Shown here piece after piece: positions 42,982 to 53,363 of a stretch of 64,000 nucleotides of DNA. The position numbers and the translations under genes were made by a program. This DNA comes from Caulobacteraceae bacterium (GTDB lineage Bacteria; Pseudomonadota; Alphaproteobacteria; Caulobacterales; Caulobacteraceae). How positions within the stretch are numbered: position 1 is the first letter of the stretch; each line of letters begins with the position of its first letter. The stretch covers positions 1 through 64,000 of the forward strand of contig JAIBAU010000004.1 in assembly GCA_019695035.1 (NCBI GenBank), read 5' to 3'. Below the pieces are notes generated by a model, which worked only from the letters and a program-made list of their open reading frames with translations, did not search any database and was not told the origin of the DNA.

Positions 42982-43790
42982 AACCGCTTCGCGACCCCCA
43001 CGCCCAAAGCCACGTCGGGGGTGTCCTCATTCAGCCCGAAATCGACGCCGACGTCGAATTGGAGGTCATGGAGGGAGGCCGGCGTCCACATCAGCTGCAC
43101 CCCTGCCGAAGCTTGGGTCAGGGTCTTTGAGGGGTCATCGTCGCGCTGGACCCACAGTTCACCCGCCAGGGTGAGCTCGCCAAGGCCGTGCTCGATCCCC
43201 ACCACCCCGGACCAGGCCGAGTGGTGTCCGCCTCCTCCGGCGTCGCCGACCCAGTCCCATTCGACCATTCCAGTCAGCGCCGCCTCCTCGGTCAGCTCGA
43301 AGGAGACGGGCAGCATGAGCGAGCCTTCCCAGACACCGGCGCCGATTCCGTCGGCGCCGGTCGGGGCGGTCACGATCATCTGGAGCGCGACGGAGGCGCC
43401 CGATCCATCCGGGTTCAGCAGATTCTGGCGCAGGGAGACGCCAAGGTCGCCGCTGCCGCGGCTGTCGTCGGTCAGGCCGCCGACCGTCTCGCGGGCGACC
43501 GTATACGGCGTCCAGAGGATTTGACCCTCCAGGCTGTCGGTCAAGCCAAGCCGAAGCGTCATGGCCCCGTAGCCGAACTCCTCCGCCTCGACGCCAGCCT
43601 GGTCGAAATGACTGTAATCGAACCCGGCCTCAGCCTGGAACACCCCCGGATCAAGAGTGCAGGTTGGTGATCCCTTGCCCGGCCGGTCGGCGCAGAACGG
43701 GCGCTGACCGCTTTCCTGGGCCGATGCGGGCGACGCAATGAGCCCCGCCAGGAGGCACGCAGCCGCCAGCCGCGAAATGGTTCTTGTCAC
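42978..43790 (-). CDS. Outer-membrane transporter-like protein (Phenol_MetA_deg type)
   Basis: A 270-residue exported beta-rich protein. GTG 43790 gives a clean signal peptide (TRTISRLAAACLLAGLIASPASA). The mature chain begins with two Cys in a short disulfide-like loop (PFCADRPGKGSPTCTLD), then alternating beta-strands ending in a C-terminal aromatic (VAKRF), typical of outer-membrane barrels. The family name comes from a phenol degradation locus; the actual cargo is unknown. Confidence 0.75.
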   Translation of the reverse strand: MTRTISRLAAACLLAGLIASPASAQESGQRPFCADRPGKGSPTCTLDPGVFQAEAGFDYSHFDQAGVEAEEFGYGAMTLRLGLTDSLEGQILWTPYTVARETVGGLTDDSRGSGDLGVSLRQNLLNPDGSGASVALQMIVTAPTGADGIGAGVWEGSLMLPVSFELTEEAALTGMVEWDWVGDAGGGGHHSAWSGVVGIEHGLGELTLAGELWVQRDDDPSKTLTQASAGVQLMWTPASLHDLQFDVGVDFGLNEDTPDVALGVGVAKRF

Positions 43791-43898
43791 CGGCTCACCC
43801 CCGACGCTGAGGCTGCCGTTATGGAGGCGCCGACGGGCCTGGCGCCAGAACCGATACGCCACATCCGTTGGATTCTCCGCCGCCGGAGCAGCGGTGGC

Positions 43899-45104
43899 TC
43901 AGGCCGTCACGTCCTTCATCGACACGCCGGCGTCCGCCAACTTGCCCGGATCGACTGGCGCTCGCCTTCCGATCAGCAGCCGGCCCCCCATGAATTCCTG
44001 GGGCGCGTTCACGGCCTCCACAGCCTGGATCAGATCGTCGGACATGTGGAACACCGCAAAGCGGTTCTCTTCCGGCCGGCCCCGGACCACCAGCCGGTCG
44101 ACGGCGTAGGGCAGGCCGGCGATCTGCAGCTTGATCTCGTACTGGTCGGACCAGAACCAGGGCACCTCGGCGGGCGGCGGCGTGCGCTGCGTGATGGCGG
44201 ATGCCGCCTGTTTGGCCTGCTCGAGCGCATTCGGAACACTCTCCAGCCTGGTCTCCGCGTCGTAAAGCGGCAAGGGACGGAAACTGCAGTCGCCAATCGC
44301 GAAGACGTTCCGGTCCGAAGTGCGCGCCTGTCCGTCGACGATGACGCCGTTTGAGCAGCCGAGGCCCGACGCTGCGGCCAGTTCGTCGCGGGCCTTCGCT
44401 CCCACGCCGATCAGGATGGCGTCGCCCTCCAGCGTCTCGCCGCCGGCGAGCACCACGCGCGTGCCATCCTCGAAACGCTCAACGTTCACATTCAGGCGAA
44501 TCTCCACGCCGCGCTCGCGGTGCAGCCGTTCGAAGAAGGCCGACAGCGGCGGCGAGGCCACCCGCGCCAGAACCCGGCTCTCGCGCTCCAGCACCGTCGC
44601 CTCGCAGCCGAGCGCGCGGGCCGAGGCGGCGACCTCCAGGCCGATGTAGCCGGCGCCCACCACGATCAGCCGCTTGCCGGGCGTCAGCGCCGCCTTGATG
44701 CGGTCGGCGTCCGCGGCTGTGCGCAGTTCCAGCATCGCCGGATGGTCGGCGCCCGGAATGGGCAGCTTCCGCGTCTCCGAGCCGGTGGCCAGGATCAGCC
44801 AGTCGTAGTCGATCCGGCTGCCGTCGCTCAGCGTGACGAACCGGTCGTCGCGGTCGACGGCGGTCGCGGTGGTGTTGAGGCGCAGGTCGATGGAGTGATC
44901 CGGATAGAAAGTCGGCTCCTTGAGGATCAGCGCCTCGCCGTCGGCCTCGCCCTTCAGCCAGGCCTTCGACAGGGGCGGCCGCTGGTAGGGCGCCAGGGGC
45001 TCTTCGCCGATGAGTACGATCTCGCCCTCGAAGCCATACTGGCGCAACAGGGCCGCGGCCGTGCCGCCCGCATGTCCCGCGCCGATGATCACCACCCGCG
45101 CCAT
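43899..45104 (-). CDS. FAD-dependent ferredoxin-type reductase
   Basis: A 401-residue pyridine nucleotide-disulfide-fold oxidoreductase. FAD motif GAGHAGG (residues 8-14), NAD motif GAGYIGLE (about 150), FAD-closing FAIGDC (about 290) and a C-terminal reductase domain with VPWFWSDQYEIKLQIAGL. The family (rhodocoxin/putidaredoxin reductases) passes electrons from NAD(P)H to a [2Fe-2S] ferredoxin for a P450 or oxygenase, but no ferredoxin gene lies beside it. Its start overlaps the folD stop by one base (TGATG). Confidence 0.9.
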   Translation of the reverse strand: MARVVIIGAGHAGGTAAALLRQYGFEGEIVLIGEEPLAPYQRPPLSKAWLKGEADGEALILKEPTFYPDHSIDLRLNTTATAVDRDDRFVTLSDGSRIDYDWLILATGSETRKLPIPGADHPAMLELRTAADADRIKAALTPGKRLIVVGAGYIGLEVAASARALGCEATVLERESRVLARVASPPLSAFFERLHRERGVEIRLNVNVERFEDGTRVVLAGGETLEGDAILIGVGAKARDELAAASGLGCSNGVIVDGQARTSDRNVFAIGDCSFRPLPLYDAETRLESVPNALEQAKQAASAITQRTPPPAEVPWFWSDQYEIKLQIAGLPYAVDRLVVRGRPEENRFAVFHMSDDLIQAVEAVNAPQEFMGGRLLIGRRAPVDPGKLADAGVSMKDVTA

Positions 45105-46015
45105 CAGTCGGGCAGCGTCGGGTCGAGCCCGGCCGAGCGGCAGGCGGCGGTGTAGGTGTTGGCGAGCAGGCAGGCGATGGTCATGGGTCCGACGCCGCGC
45201 GGCACCGGCGTGATGTGGGCGGCGACCTGCACGGCTTCGTCGAAGGCCACGTCGCCGACCACGCGTGTCTTGCCCTCGGCGGCCTTCTCCGGGTCCTTCG
45301 ACGGCACGCGGTTGATGCCGACGTCGATGACGGTGGCGCCGGGCTTGATCCAGTCGCCGCGCACCATCTCGGGCCGGCCGACGGCGGCGACCAGGATGTC
45401 GGCGGTGCGGCAGAGCGCAGGCAGGTCCCTGGTGCGCGAGTGGGCGATGGTGACGGTGCAGTTCTGGGCCAGCAGCAGCTGGGCCATCGGCTTGCCGACG
45501 ATGTTCGAGCGGCCGACGATCACCGCGTGCAGGCCCGACAGGTCGAGCACGTCCTGCAGCATCATCAGGCAGCCCAGCGGCGTGCAGGGCACGAGGCCGG
45601 GCAGGCCGGCGGCCAGGCGCCCGACATTGATGACGTGGAAGCCATCGACGTCCTTGTCCGGATCGATGGCGTCCAGGACGGCGGCGGAGTCGATCTGACG
45701 GGGCAGAGGGAGCTGGACCAGGATGCCGTGGATGCCCGGATCTGTGTTGAGCTGCCCGATCAGCGCCAGCAGCTCGTCGGTCGTGGTCGTGTCCGCCAAG
45801 CGGTGGGTGTCCGACCGCATGCCCGAGGCGGCGGTCATCTCGCCCTTGCTTTTCACATAGATCTGGCTGGCCGGATCCTCGCCGACGATCACCACCGCCA
45901 GCCCCGGCGTCAGGCCATGGGTGTCCTGCAGGTTGGACACGCCCCGCGCCACCCGCTCGCGCAGACGCGCCGCGAAGGCCTGGCCGTCGATGATCTTGCC
46001 TTGGGATTCGGACAT
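45104..46015 (-). CDS. folD: Bifunctional methylenetetrahydrofolate dehydrogenase/cyclohydrolase
   Basis: A 303-residue one-carbon enzyme making 10-formyl-THF. Family signatures: [19 protein letters not shown] with the catalytic Lys, [38 protein letters not shown] (dinucleotide site) and [19 protein letters not shown] 46015 (MSESQGK) is chosen; upstream extension lacks family similarity. Translational coupling with the reductase gene is unexpected. Confidence 0.95.
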   Translation of the reverse strand: MSESQGKIIDGQAFAARLRERVARGVSNLQDTHGLTPGLAVVIVGEDPASQIYVKSKGEMTAASGMRSDTHRLADTTTTDELLALIGQLNTDPGIHGILVQLPLPRQIDSAAVLDAIDPDKDVDGFHVINVGRLAAGLPGLVPCTPLGCLMMLQDVLDLSGLHAVIVGRSNIVGKPMAQLLLAQNCTVTIAHSRTRDLPALCRTADILVAAVGRPEMVRGDWIKPGATVIDVGINRVPSKDPEKAAEGKTRVVGDVAFDEAVQVAAHITPVPRGVGPMTIACLLANTYTAACRSAGLDPTLPD

Positions 46016-46172
46016 GAGCGGCAGCGTATAGCGGGGCCTGAGGCCGCGCGAAACGCACAAGGTCCGTAGGGTTACGAGAACGACCCGTCTCGGGAAGCAG
46101 TGGATCATTGCGTAGCCCCCCGCCGCGCGCGAATCCGATCCTGCACCGCCGGATTAAATCTCCGTCATCTTA

Positions 46173-46204
46173 TGCAAGCTACCTTGCACCGACAGCTAGC
46201 TTGC
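46173..46204. promoter_or_regulatory. Nested inverted repeats upstream of padR
   Basis: TGCAAG-CTAC-CTTGCA (46173-46188) is a 6-bp-arm dyad, and a larger dyad GCAAGCTA (46174-46181) / TAGCTTGC (46197-46204) spans it. They lie 16-47 bases before ATG 46220. PadR regulators bind such inverted repeats to repress their own operon; assignment to this PadR is inferred. Confidence 0.6.
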
Positions 46205-46219
46205 GTCATACACCCGGTC

Positions 46220-46600
46220 ATGAACGCTGAAACCGGGCCGACCGGAACAATCGATGTCCAGCTGAAGAAAGGCGTCCTGACGCTCTGCGTCCTGGCCGTC
46301 CTCTCCAGAGGCGACAGTTACGCCTACGAGATCGCGTCGGTGCTCTCGCAGGCGATCGGAATGGGGGAGGGCACCATCTATCCCCTGATGCGGCGGATGC
46401 AGACCGACGGGCTGGTCGAAACCTATCTGGTCGAAAGCTCCGCCGGACCCTCGCGCAAGTACTATCGCCTGACCCAGGCGGGGCAGGACGCTTTCATCAT
46501 TCAGCAGGCGGACTGGCGCGAATTCTCCGACGCCGTGAACGCCGTCCTGACCACCCCCGCTCCGCGCGCCGCGGCCCCTACCGAGGAACCTCAACAATGA
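46220..46600 (+). CDS. PadR-family transcriptional regulator
   Basis: A 126-residue winged-helix regulator. The PadR core is LKKGVLTLCVLAVLSRGDSYAYEIASVL with EGTIYPLMRRMQTDGLVETY and RKYYRLTQAG. ATG 46220 is preferred; an upstream ATG (46172) would begin inside the operator repeats. It heads an overlapping PadR-DUF1700-adhesin operon, a common arrangement in which PadR represses the membrane/adhesin pair. Confidence 0.9.
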   Translation: MNAETGPTGTIDVQLKKGVLTLCVLAVLSRGDSYAYEIASVLSQAIGMGEGTIYPLMRRMQTDGLVETYLVESSAGPSRKYYRLTQAGQDAFIIQQADWREFSDAVNAVLTTPAPRAAAPTEEPQQ

Positions 46601-47190
46601 CCCGCGCCGAATTCATCGCCCGCCTCCGCGCAGGCCTGGTCGGCATGCCGACCGCCACCGCGACGGAGATCGTCGCCGACTACGAGGCCCACTTCGGCGA
46701 TGGCGCAGCCGCCGGCCGCAGTGAGGCCGACGTGGCGTCGGCCCTCGGCGACCCCAATCGCCTGGCTCGCGAGCTGAAGGCCGAGGCGGGCATCCAGCGC
46801 TGGCGCCAGGAGCAGAACCCGTCGGCGGCCACAGGCGCGATCCTGGCCGTCCTGGGCCTCGGCGCCATCGACATCCTGTTCCTGCTGCCCTTCTTCCTGG
46901 GCGTGCTGGGGACCTTGTTCGGCCTTTTCATCGCGGTCGCAGGCGTCTTCATCGCTGGCGGCTTCGTGATGGTGGCGGGGCCTTTCGCCCAGGCTCCCGG
47001 GGGCGCGCTCGGCGCCATCCTGGCGGGGCTGGGGATGATGGCCGGATCGGTCTCGGTCGGCGCCCTGCTGACGGTCTTCACCGTCTGGCTGGTCAACGGA
47101 ACCGTCTGGTTCGCCCGCCTGCACTACCGTCTGCTCAAGCCTGCGCTTGAGCCCACCCCTTCGACTCAAGCCGCGGGAGATCCGGCATGA
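46597..47190 (+). CDS. DUF1700 (HAAS-type) membrane protein
   Basis: A 197-residue protein. Residues 1-60 form a HAAS/DUF1700 helical signature (MTRAEFIARLRAGLVGMPTATATEIVADYEAHFGDG...SEADVASALGDPNRLARELKAE). The rest has about four membrane helices (residues about 75-165). The family accompanies PadR and DUF4097-like adhesins. It starts at ATG 46597 overlapping the padR stop. Confidence 0.86.
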   Translation: MTRAEFIARLRAGLVGMPTATATEIVADYEAHFGDGAAAGRSEADVASALGDPNRLARELKAEAGIQRWRQEQNPSAATGAILAVLGLGAIDILFLLPFFLGVLGTLFGLFIAVAGVFIAGGFVMVAGPFAQAPGGALGAILAGLGMMAGSVSVGALLTVFTVWLVNGTVWFARLHYRLLKPALEPTPSTQAAGDPA

Positions 47191-47969
47191 TCCGCACCCT
47201 CTTCATCGTCGCCGGCGGCGCCCTCGTCCTGAGCATCGCCTGCATCGCGGGCGCGGCCGCCCTCGGTGGCCGCGACCTGGCCGCCAACGACTGGACCTGG
47301 ATCGTTAGCAATGACGGCCACGACGACAGCAACCTGCACTTCCGGCGGGGGCGAGTCGCTCCCGATGTGACGCGCACCCTGGCGTGGGCGGGCGGCAAGA
47401 GCCTGACCGTCGATCTGCCGGTGGATGTCACCTACGTCCAGGGCGCGAAGGCTTCAGTCGAAGTGAGCGGCCCACAGTCCGCGGTGGACCGGGTCCAACT
47501 GGTCGACGGTCGCCTTACGCTGCGCGACAGCGAGGATGAACGGGAGGAGCGCGGGTACATCCGCATGGGCCCGACCGGCATCCACATCTGGAGCGAAACC
47601 GAACGACTGAAGATCACCGTGACGGCGCCGGACGTGACCAGCTTCCGCGTGGCGGGATCGGGCGACCTCGATATCGAGCGCTACAACCAGCCGAGCCTGG
47701 AGCTCAGGATCGACGGTTCCGGCGATGTCGAAGCCAACGGCAACGCCGCGAGCGTGAACCTGCGTCACAACGCGATCGGCGACGCCGACCTGGCGGGTCT
47801 CGATGTCGGCGACGCCGACATCGAGAACACCGGCTCCGGCGACGTCGAGATCGGGCCGAAGGGCAAGGCCAAAGTCTCGCTCAGTGGATCGGGCGACGTG
47901 CAGCTCACCCGTCGACCCGTGTCGCTCGAGCGCGACGTCACCGGCTCCGGCGAATTGATCGGCGGCTAG
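47187..47969 (+). CDS. Head-GIN/DUF2807-like putative auto-transporter adhesin
   Basis: A 260-residue exported protein: an N-terminal signal/anchor helix (about 3-25), then a beta-solenoid of short Gly-Ser-Gly-Asp repeats ([51 protein letters not shown]) characteristic of head-GIN domains. The role is unknown, perhaps surface or envelope binding. The start overlaps the DUF1700 gene (ATGA), and its stop shares CTAG with hutH. Confidence 0.82.
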   Translation: MIRTLFIVAGGALVLSIACIAGAAALGGRDLAANDWTWIVSNDGHDDSNLHFRRGRVAPDVTRTLAWAGGKSLTVDLPVDVTYVQGAKASVEVSGPQSAVDRVQLVDGRLTLRDSEDEREERGYIRMGPTGIHIWSETERLKITVTAPDVTSFRVAGSGDLDIERYNQPSLELRIDGSGDVEANGNAASVNLRHNAIGDADLAGLDVGDADIENTGSGDVEIGPKGKAKVSLSGSGDVQLTRRPVSLERDVTGSGELIGG

Positions 47970-49504
47970 GCCGAGGGCAGCAGGGCCTTGGCGTAACCCA
48001 GCGCCTGCCCGCTCAATACGAACGCGCCGGCGAAGGCCAGGTCCGGGGCGAAATAGCGGTCCTGCTCATAGGGGCCGGCTCCGGCGCGCAAGGCGGCGTG
48101 CAGCTGCTCCATGGGCTGCGAGGAGGTCAGCGGCCGTTGGAACTCAACTCCCTGCGCCGCAGCCAGCAGCTCGATCCCCACCACGGTCGCCGCGTTGGCC
48201 GCCATGTCCGCCAGGCGCCGCGCTCCATGCGCGGCCATCGACACGTGGTCTTCCTGATTGGCGCTCGTAGGAACGGTGTCCACAACGGCGGGGTGAGCGA
48301 GCATGCGGTTCTCGGCCACCAGCGCTGCCGCGGTGACCTGGGCGATCATGAAGCCGGAATTCAGCCCGCTCTCGCGCACGAGGAAGGCCGGCAGTCCGCT
48401 CATCTTCGGATCGACCAGAATGGCCGTGCGCCGCTCGGAGATGTTGCCGATTTCGCAGAGCGCCATCGCCAACATATCTGCTGCAAAAGCAACTGGTTCG
48501 GCGTGGAAGTTTCCGCCCGACAAGACCTCGCCCGTATCCGCGAAGACCAGCGGGTTGTCGGTCACGCCCGAAGCCTCGGTCTCCAGCATTCGGGCCGCCG
48601 TGCGGACAACGTCCAGGGCGGCGCCCATGACTTGGGGCTGACAGCGGAACGAGTAAGGGTCCTGCACCTTGGTGCACTCGGGGCCTTGGTGCGACGCATG
48701 GATGGCGCTGCCCGCATGCAGCCTGAGCAACGCGGCGGCGACGTCCATCTGGCCCGGCTGGCCTCGCAGGGCGTGGATGCGGGGATCGAACGGCGTGTCG
48801 GAGCCCTTCACGGCGTCGGTCGACAGGACCCCCGCGGCGATCGCGGCGGCGAAGACATTCTCGGTCTGGAACAGCCCGGCCAAGGCCATGGCGCAGGACG
48901 CCTGGGTTCCGTTCAGCAGCGCCAGCCCCTCCTTGGCGCCCAGCACCAGCGGCGATGCTCCGACCCGGGCAAGGGCGGCTTCCGCGCTGATCACCACGCC
49001 GTCCGATCGGCATTCGCCAACGCCGATCAGCACCGCCGCCAAGTGGGCAAGCGGGGCCAGGTCGCCTGAAGCGCCAACGGAGCCTTTGGACGGAATGATC
49101 GGATAAATCTCAGCTTTCAGCAGGTTGCAGAGAAGCTCGATCGTCTCCCGCCGGACGCCCGAAGCGCCGCGGGAAAGAGACGCAACCTTCAACACCATCA
49201 TCAGGCGCACCACGGCGTCCGGCAGGGGTTCGCCGACCCCGCAAGCGTGGCTCAGCACCAGATTGCGCTGCAGGGTTTCGAGCTGGTCGCGGGGGATCGA
49301 GGTGTTGGCTAGCAGGCCGAAGCCCGTATTGATGCCGTAGACCGTCGCACCGGCGTCGATGATGTCGGAAACGGCTTGGCGGCCGGCTCGTACGGCGTCC
49401 ACGGCCGTCGCCGTAAGGCTGATGTCGACAGGCCCCTCCCAACAGGCGCGCAGGCGCGACAGGGAGAGGGGGGCGTCGCCGATCCGGAACCGCGTCACGC
49501 TCAC
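47966..49504 (-). CDS. hutH: Histidine ammonia-lyase
   Basis: A 512-residue enzyme deaminating L-histidine to trans-urocanate. The autocatalytic MIO cofactor triad Ala-Ser-Gly is in [15 protein letters not shown] near residue 145, and YGINTGFG lies upstream. The C-terminal QEDHVSMA loop is present. The start is GTG 49504, 2 bases after the hutU stop; a further GTG lies two codons on. It is the last gene of the hutI-hutU-hutH operon. Confidence 0.95.
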   Translation of the reverse strand: MSVTRFRIGDAPLSLSRLRACWEGPVDISLTATAVDAVRAGRQAVSDIIDAGATVYGINTGFGLLANTSIPRDQLETLQRNLVLSHACGVGEPLPDAVVRLMMVLKVASLSRGASGVRRETIELLCNLLKAEIYPIIPSKGSVGASGDLAPLAHLAAVLIGVGECRSDGVVISAEAALARVGASPLVLGAKEGLALLNGTQASCAMALAGLFQTENVFAAAIAAGVLSTDAVKGSDTPFDPRIHALRGQPGQMDVAAALLRLHAGSAIHASHQGPECTKVQDPYSFRCQPQVMGAALDVVRTAARMLETEASGVTDNPLVFADTGEVLSGGNFHAEPVAFAADMLAMALCEIGNISERRTAILVDPKMSGLPAFLVRESGLNSGFMIAQVTAAALVAENRMLAHPAVVDTVPTSANQEDHVSMAAHGARRLADMAANAATVVGIELLAAAQGVEFQRPLTSSQPMEQLHAALRAGAGPYEQDRYFAPDLAFAGAFVLSGQALGYAKALLPSA

Positions 49505-49506
49505 CT

Positions 49507-51168
49507 TCAGCCCTCCAGCGACGGCAGGTTCAGGCCCTGCTGCCGGGCCCAATCGCGCGCTATGCCGTAGCCTGCGTCGGCATGGCGCATCACGCCGGTC
49601 GCCGGGTCGTTCCAGAGCACGCGCTCCAGTCGCCCGGCTGCTTCCGGCGTGCCGTCCGCCACGATGACCATGCCCGAGTGCTGCGAATACCCCATACCGA
49701 CGCCACCGCCGTGGTGCAGGGAAACCCAGGTCGCGCCCGACGCCGTATTCAGCAGGGCGTTGAGCAGGGGCCAATCCGATACGGCGTCGGAACCGTCCAT
49801 CATGCTCTCGGTTTCGCGGTTGGGGCTGGCGACCGAACCGGAGTCCAGGTGATCACGGCCGATCACGATGGGTCCCTTGATCTCGCCCGAGGCGACCATC
49901 TCATTGAACATGAGGCCGGCGCGATGGCGGTCGCCCAAGCCGATCCAGCATATCCGCGCCGGCAGGCCCTGGAAGGCGATGCGCTCCTTCGCCATGTCAA
50001 GCCATTGATGCAGGTGCTTGTTTTCGGGGAAGAGTTTCTTCATCGCGGCGTCGGTCTTGAAGATATCCTCCGGATCGCCCGACAGGGTCGCCCATCGGAA
50101 CGGGCCCACGCCGCGGCAGAACAGCGGACGGATGTAGGCGGGCACGAAACCAGGGAAGTCGAAGGCGTCCTTCACGCCCTCATCGAACGCCACCTGTCGG
50201 ATGTTGTTGCCGTAGTCCAGCGTCGGCGTGCCGGCGTGCTGGTAGTGAAGCATCGCCTTCACGTGCGCGACGATCGAAGCGCGCGCGGCCGCCTCGACCG
50301 CCGCCGGATCGGACTGGCGCTTCTCCTCCCATTCAGCGACGGTCCAGCCTTTTGGAAGGTAGCCGTTGACGAGATCGTGGGCCGAGGTCTGGTCGGTGAC
50401 GGCATCGGGTCTGACGCCCCGTCGCACCAATTCCGGCAGGATGTCTGCCGCATTGCCCAGCAGGCCGACGGACAGCGGCCTGCGGTCCTTCACCGACTGG
50501 TCGATCAGCTGAAGGGCCTCGTCCAGGTCCTCGACGGCGACGTCGAGGTAGCGCGTCTCCAGTCGCTTCTCCAGCCGCGATCTCTGGCATTCCACCGCCA
50601 GGCACGAGGCGCCGGCCATCGTCGCCGCCAGCGTCTGCGCGCCCCCCATTCCGCCCAGACCCGCGGTCAGAATCCAGCGTCCCGACAGGTCCCCGCCGTA
50701 GTGCTGGCGCCCCACCTCGACAAAGGTCTCGTAGGTGCCCTGAACGATGCCCTGGGTGCCGATGTAGATCCACGACCCGGCGGTCATCTGGCCGTACATC
50801 ATCAACCCCTTGCGATCGAGGTCGTTGAAGACGTCCCAGGTGGCCCATTTGGGAACCAGGTTCGAATTGGCGATCAGCACCCGCGGGCTGTCGGGGGTCG
50901 TGCGGAACACGCCGACCGGCTTGCCCGACTGGACCAGCAGAGTCTGATCCGCCTCCAGCCCGCGCAGCGCCACCACGATGCGGTCGAAGGCCTCCCAGTT
51001 GCGCGCCGCCTTGCCGATGCCGCCGTAGACCACCAGGTCCTCCGGCCGCTCGGCCACCTCGGGATCGAGGTTGTTCATGAGCATGCGGAGGGCGGCTTCG
51101 GCGCCCCAGGTCTTGCACGACATCTCCGGGCCGCGCGGGGCGCGCACCACTCGGGTGTTGCTGGTCAT
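49507..51168 (-). CDS. hutU: Urocanate hydratase
   Basis: A 553-residue NAD+-dependent hydratase converting urocanate to imidazolonepropionate. NAD and active-site regions are clear: [21 protein letters not shown], the conserved Cys in [14 protein letters not shown], and [23 protein letters not shown] 51168 overlaps the hutI stop (TGATG). Extension upstream in the frame is not used. Confidence 0.96.
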   Translation of the reverse strand: MTSNTRVVRAPRGPEMSCKTWGAEAALRMLMNNLDPEVAERPEDLVVYGGIGKAARNWEAFDRIVVALRGLEADQTLLVQSGKPVGVFRTTPDSPRVLIANSNLVPKWATWDVFNDLDRKGLMMYGQMTAGSWIYIGTQGIVQGTYETFVEVGRQHYGGDLSGRWILTAGLGGMGGAQTLAATMAGASCLAVECQRSRLEKRLETRYLDVAVEDLDEALQLIDQSVKDRRPLSVGLLGNAADILPELVRRGVRPDAVTDQTSAHDLVNGYLPKGWTVAEWEEKRQSDPAAVEAAARASIVAHVKAMLHYQHAGTPTLDYGNNIRQVAFDEGVKDAFDFPGFVPAYIRPLFCRGVGPFRWATLSGDPEDIFKTDAAMKKLFPENKHLHQWLDMAKERIAFQGLPARICWIGLGDRHRAGLMFNEMVASGEIKGPIVIGRDHLDSGSVASPNRETESMMDGSDAVSDWPLLNALLNTASGATWVSLHHGGGVGMGYSQHSGMVIVADGTPEAAGRLERVLWNDPATGVMRHADAGYGIARDWARQQGLNLPSLEG

Positions 51169-52400
51169 CAGGCCTCTGCAGTTTGCTCGCGGCCGGCGAG
51201 GTAGCGCGCGGCCAGCGGATTTGCGCCCATCCAATAGGCAAGCTCGGCAGGATCGTCGACCCGCCAGACGGCGAGGTCAGCGGCTTTCCCGCGCTCCAGG
51301 GCGCCACATTCGGCGGCGAGGCCCAGCGCCCGCGCCCCTTCGCGAGTGAAGCCGGCCAACGCTTCTTCGGGCGTCAGGCGGAACAGGGTGCAGGCCATGT
51401 TCATGGCCAGGAGCGGCGAGGTCAGCGGCGAGGTTCCCGGATTGCAGTCGGTCGCGACCGCCATGGGCACCCCGGCGCGGCGCAGGGCGTCCACCGGCGG
51501 GGCTTTCGTATCCCTCAGGAAATAATAGGCGCCGGGCAAAAGTACGGCCACCGTCCCGGCCCGGGCCATCGCCTTCACCCCCTCGTCGCTAAGGTGCTCG
51601 AGATGATCGGCCGACAGCGCGCCGCAGTCCGCGGCCAGCGCAGCGCCGCCCTGGTCCGACAGCTGCTCGGCGTGCAGCTTGACGCGCAGGCCGTGCGCCT
51701 TGGCGGCGGCGAAGAGGCGGCGGGTCTCGCCGGGCGTGAAGCCGATTGTCTCGCAGTACACATCGACGGCGTCCGCTAGCGCCTCGCGGGCCGCGGCCGG
51801 AATGATCTCGTTTGCGATGAGGTCGACGTAGCCGCTTCTGTCGTCTCTGAATTCCTGTGGAACGGCGTGAGCCGACAGGAGCGTCCTCACCACATTCACC
51901 CCTGCAAGCGGGCCAAGCCGGGTCGCTGCGCGCAAGCTCCGCAGTTCACTCTCCGTCTCGAGGCCGTACCCTGACTTCACCTCGACGGTCGTCACCCCCT
52001 GGGCGGTCAGGGCGCGCAATCGGCGCAGACCGCTTTCCACCAGGTCATCTTCACTTGCCGCCCGCGTCGCCCGCACGCTCGACAGGATGCCGCCGCCCGC
52101 GCGTGCGATTTCCTCGTAGGTCGCGCCGTTCAGCCGCCGCTCCCATTCCACCGCGCGATTGCCGCCGAACACCAGATGGGTGTGGCAGTCCACCAGTCCT
52201 GGGGTGATCCAGGCGCCCTGCAGGGAGCGCACCTCGCGCGTCAGGTCCTCAAAATCGGCGGAGAGCGCGCTGCGCGGGCCGATCCAGGCGATTCGACCGT
52301 CCTGGATCGCCACTGCCGCGTCCCTCACGGCCCCATAGGGCGTATCCGTGTCGGCCGACATGGTGGCGGCGTGGCAGTCGAGCAGCAGCAGGTCCCACAT
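51168..52400 (-). CDS. hutI: Imidazolonepropionase
   Basis: A 410-residue amidohydrolase that opens the imidazolone ring to N-formimino-glutamate. Metal ligands HTH at 73-75 ([12 protein letters not shown]), KSGYGL, a His in KLHAEQL and the Asp in [12 protein letters not shown]. First gene of the leftward hut operon. It is divergent from hutG, with 51 bases between starts that must hold both promoters. Confidence 0.95.
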   Translation of the reverse strand: MWDLLLLDCHAATMSADTDTPYGAVRDAAVAIQDGRIAWIGPRSALSADFEDLTREVRSLQGAWITPGLVDCHTHLVFGGNRAVEWERRLNGATYEEIARAGGGILSSVRATRAASEDDLVESGLRRLRALTAQGVTTVEVKSGYGLETESELRSLRAATRLGPLAGVNVVRTLLSAHAVPQEFRDDRSGYVDLIANEIIPAAAREALADAVDVYCETIGFTPGETRRLFAAAKAHGLRVKLHAEQLSDQGGAALAADCGALSADHLEHLSDEGVKAMARAGTVAVLLPGAYYFLRDTKAPPVDALRRAGVPMAVATDCNPGTSPLTSPLLAMNMACTLFRLTPEEALAGFTREGARALGLAAECGALERGKAADLAVWRVDDPAELAYWMGANPLAARYLAGREQTAEA

Positions 52401-52451
52401 GGTTGCCGTCTTAAATGGACAGCCCCCGCGCGGCTAGGCTAGGCCTTGGAC

Positions 52452-53363
52452 ATGCGCGATCCCAATGCTTCCGAATGCAAAGGCTGGCTGTCGGCGGCCG
52501 ACCTCGTGGGCGATCATCCGGACGCCCCCCTGGCCGTTGTGGGCGCACCGCTCGGCGAACGGTCGCTCACCCCCGGTCGCTGCGACCTGGCGCCGACGAT
52601 GGTGCGGCGCGCCCTCCCGCGGATGAGCACCTATGATCTCGAAACCGGGGCGGACCTGGCCGGCCTTCGCGTTCACGACGCGGGCGATGTCCCGCTGAAG
52701 ATCACGCCGCCCGCTGACGCCTTCGAGCCGATCCGCGACGCCGTGGCCGCGCAGGCCTCCAGGCGCGACCTGACCATCGTCCTCGGCGGCAACAACGCCG
52801 TGACGCGCCCGGGCGTGCACGGGCTGGGCGACCTCGCCGACGTCGCCGTGCTGACGCTGGACGCCCACTTCGACCTTCGAGACACCGACTGCGGGCTTAA
52901 CAACGGCAACCCCATCCGCGCCCTTCTGGAAGACGGTCTCGACGGACGGCGCATCGTCCAGGTCGGGCTGGCCCCGTTCGCCAACACCCGTCGCGCCCAC
53001 GACACGGCGCGCCAGGCCGGCATCACGGTGCGGACGGCGAGGGAATGCCGTGAGATGGGAACCGCGAAGATCGTCGCCGAAGAGCTTGAAAGGCTGTCGA
53101 AAATGGCCAGGCGCATTTACGTCGACTTCGACATCGACGTGATCGACCGCGGCCAGTTTCCCGCCGCCCCCGGGGCGCGCCCGGGCGGCATCTCCGTGCA
53201 CGACTTCTTCGATGCGACGCGCATCATCGGCGCCCATCCGGCCGTGCGTGCGGTCGACCTGACCGAATACGACCCCGCCTGCGAAGTCGGCGACCTCGGC
53301 TCGCTGACGGCGGCGCGCTGGTTCGTCGAACTCCTGGCCGGCTTCCAGCGGCGGACGGGGTGA
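52452..53363 (+). CDS. hutG: Arginase-family protein, probable formimidoylglutamase
   Basis: A 303-residue arginase-fold protein. Metal motifs 2 and 3 are intact: DAHFDLRD and DFDIDVIDR. Motif 1, usually GGxH(D/E), reads GGNNAVTRPG, so the first Mn-ligand His is absent. By location beside hutIUH, formimidoylglutamase (formimino-glutamate to glutamate plus formamide) is the best assignment. The motif change leaves activity or metal content uncertain. ATG 52452 is used over TTG 52446. Its stop overlaps the tetR start (GTGA). Confidence 0.8.
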   Translation: MRDPNASECKGWLSAADLVGDHPDAPLAVVGAPLGERSLTPGRCDLAPTMVRRALPRMSTYDLETGADLAGLRVHDAGDVPLKITPPADAFEPIRDAVAAQASRRDLTIVLGGNNAVTRPGVHGLGDLADVAVLTLDAHFDLRDTDCGLNNGNPIRALLEDGLDGRRIVQVGLAPFANTRRAHDTARQAGITVRTARECREMGTAKIVAEELERLSKMARRIYVDFDIDVIDRGQFPAAPGARPGGISVHDFFDATRIIGAHPAVRAVDLTEYDPACEVGDLGSLTAARWFVELLAGFQRRTG

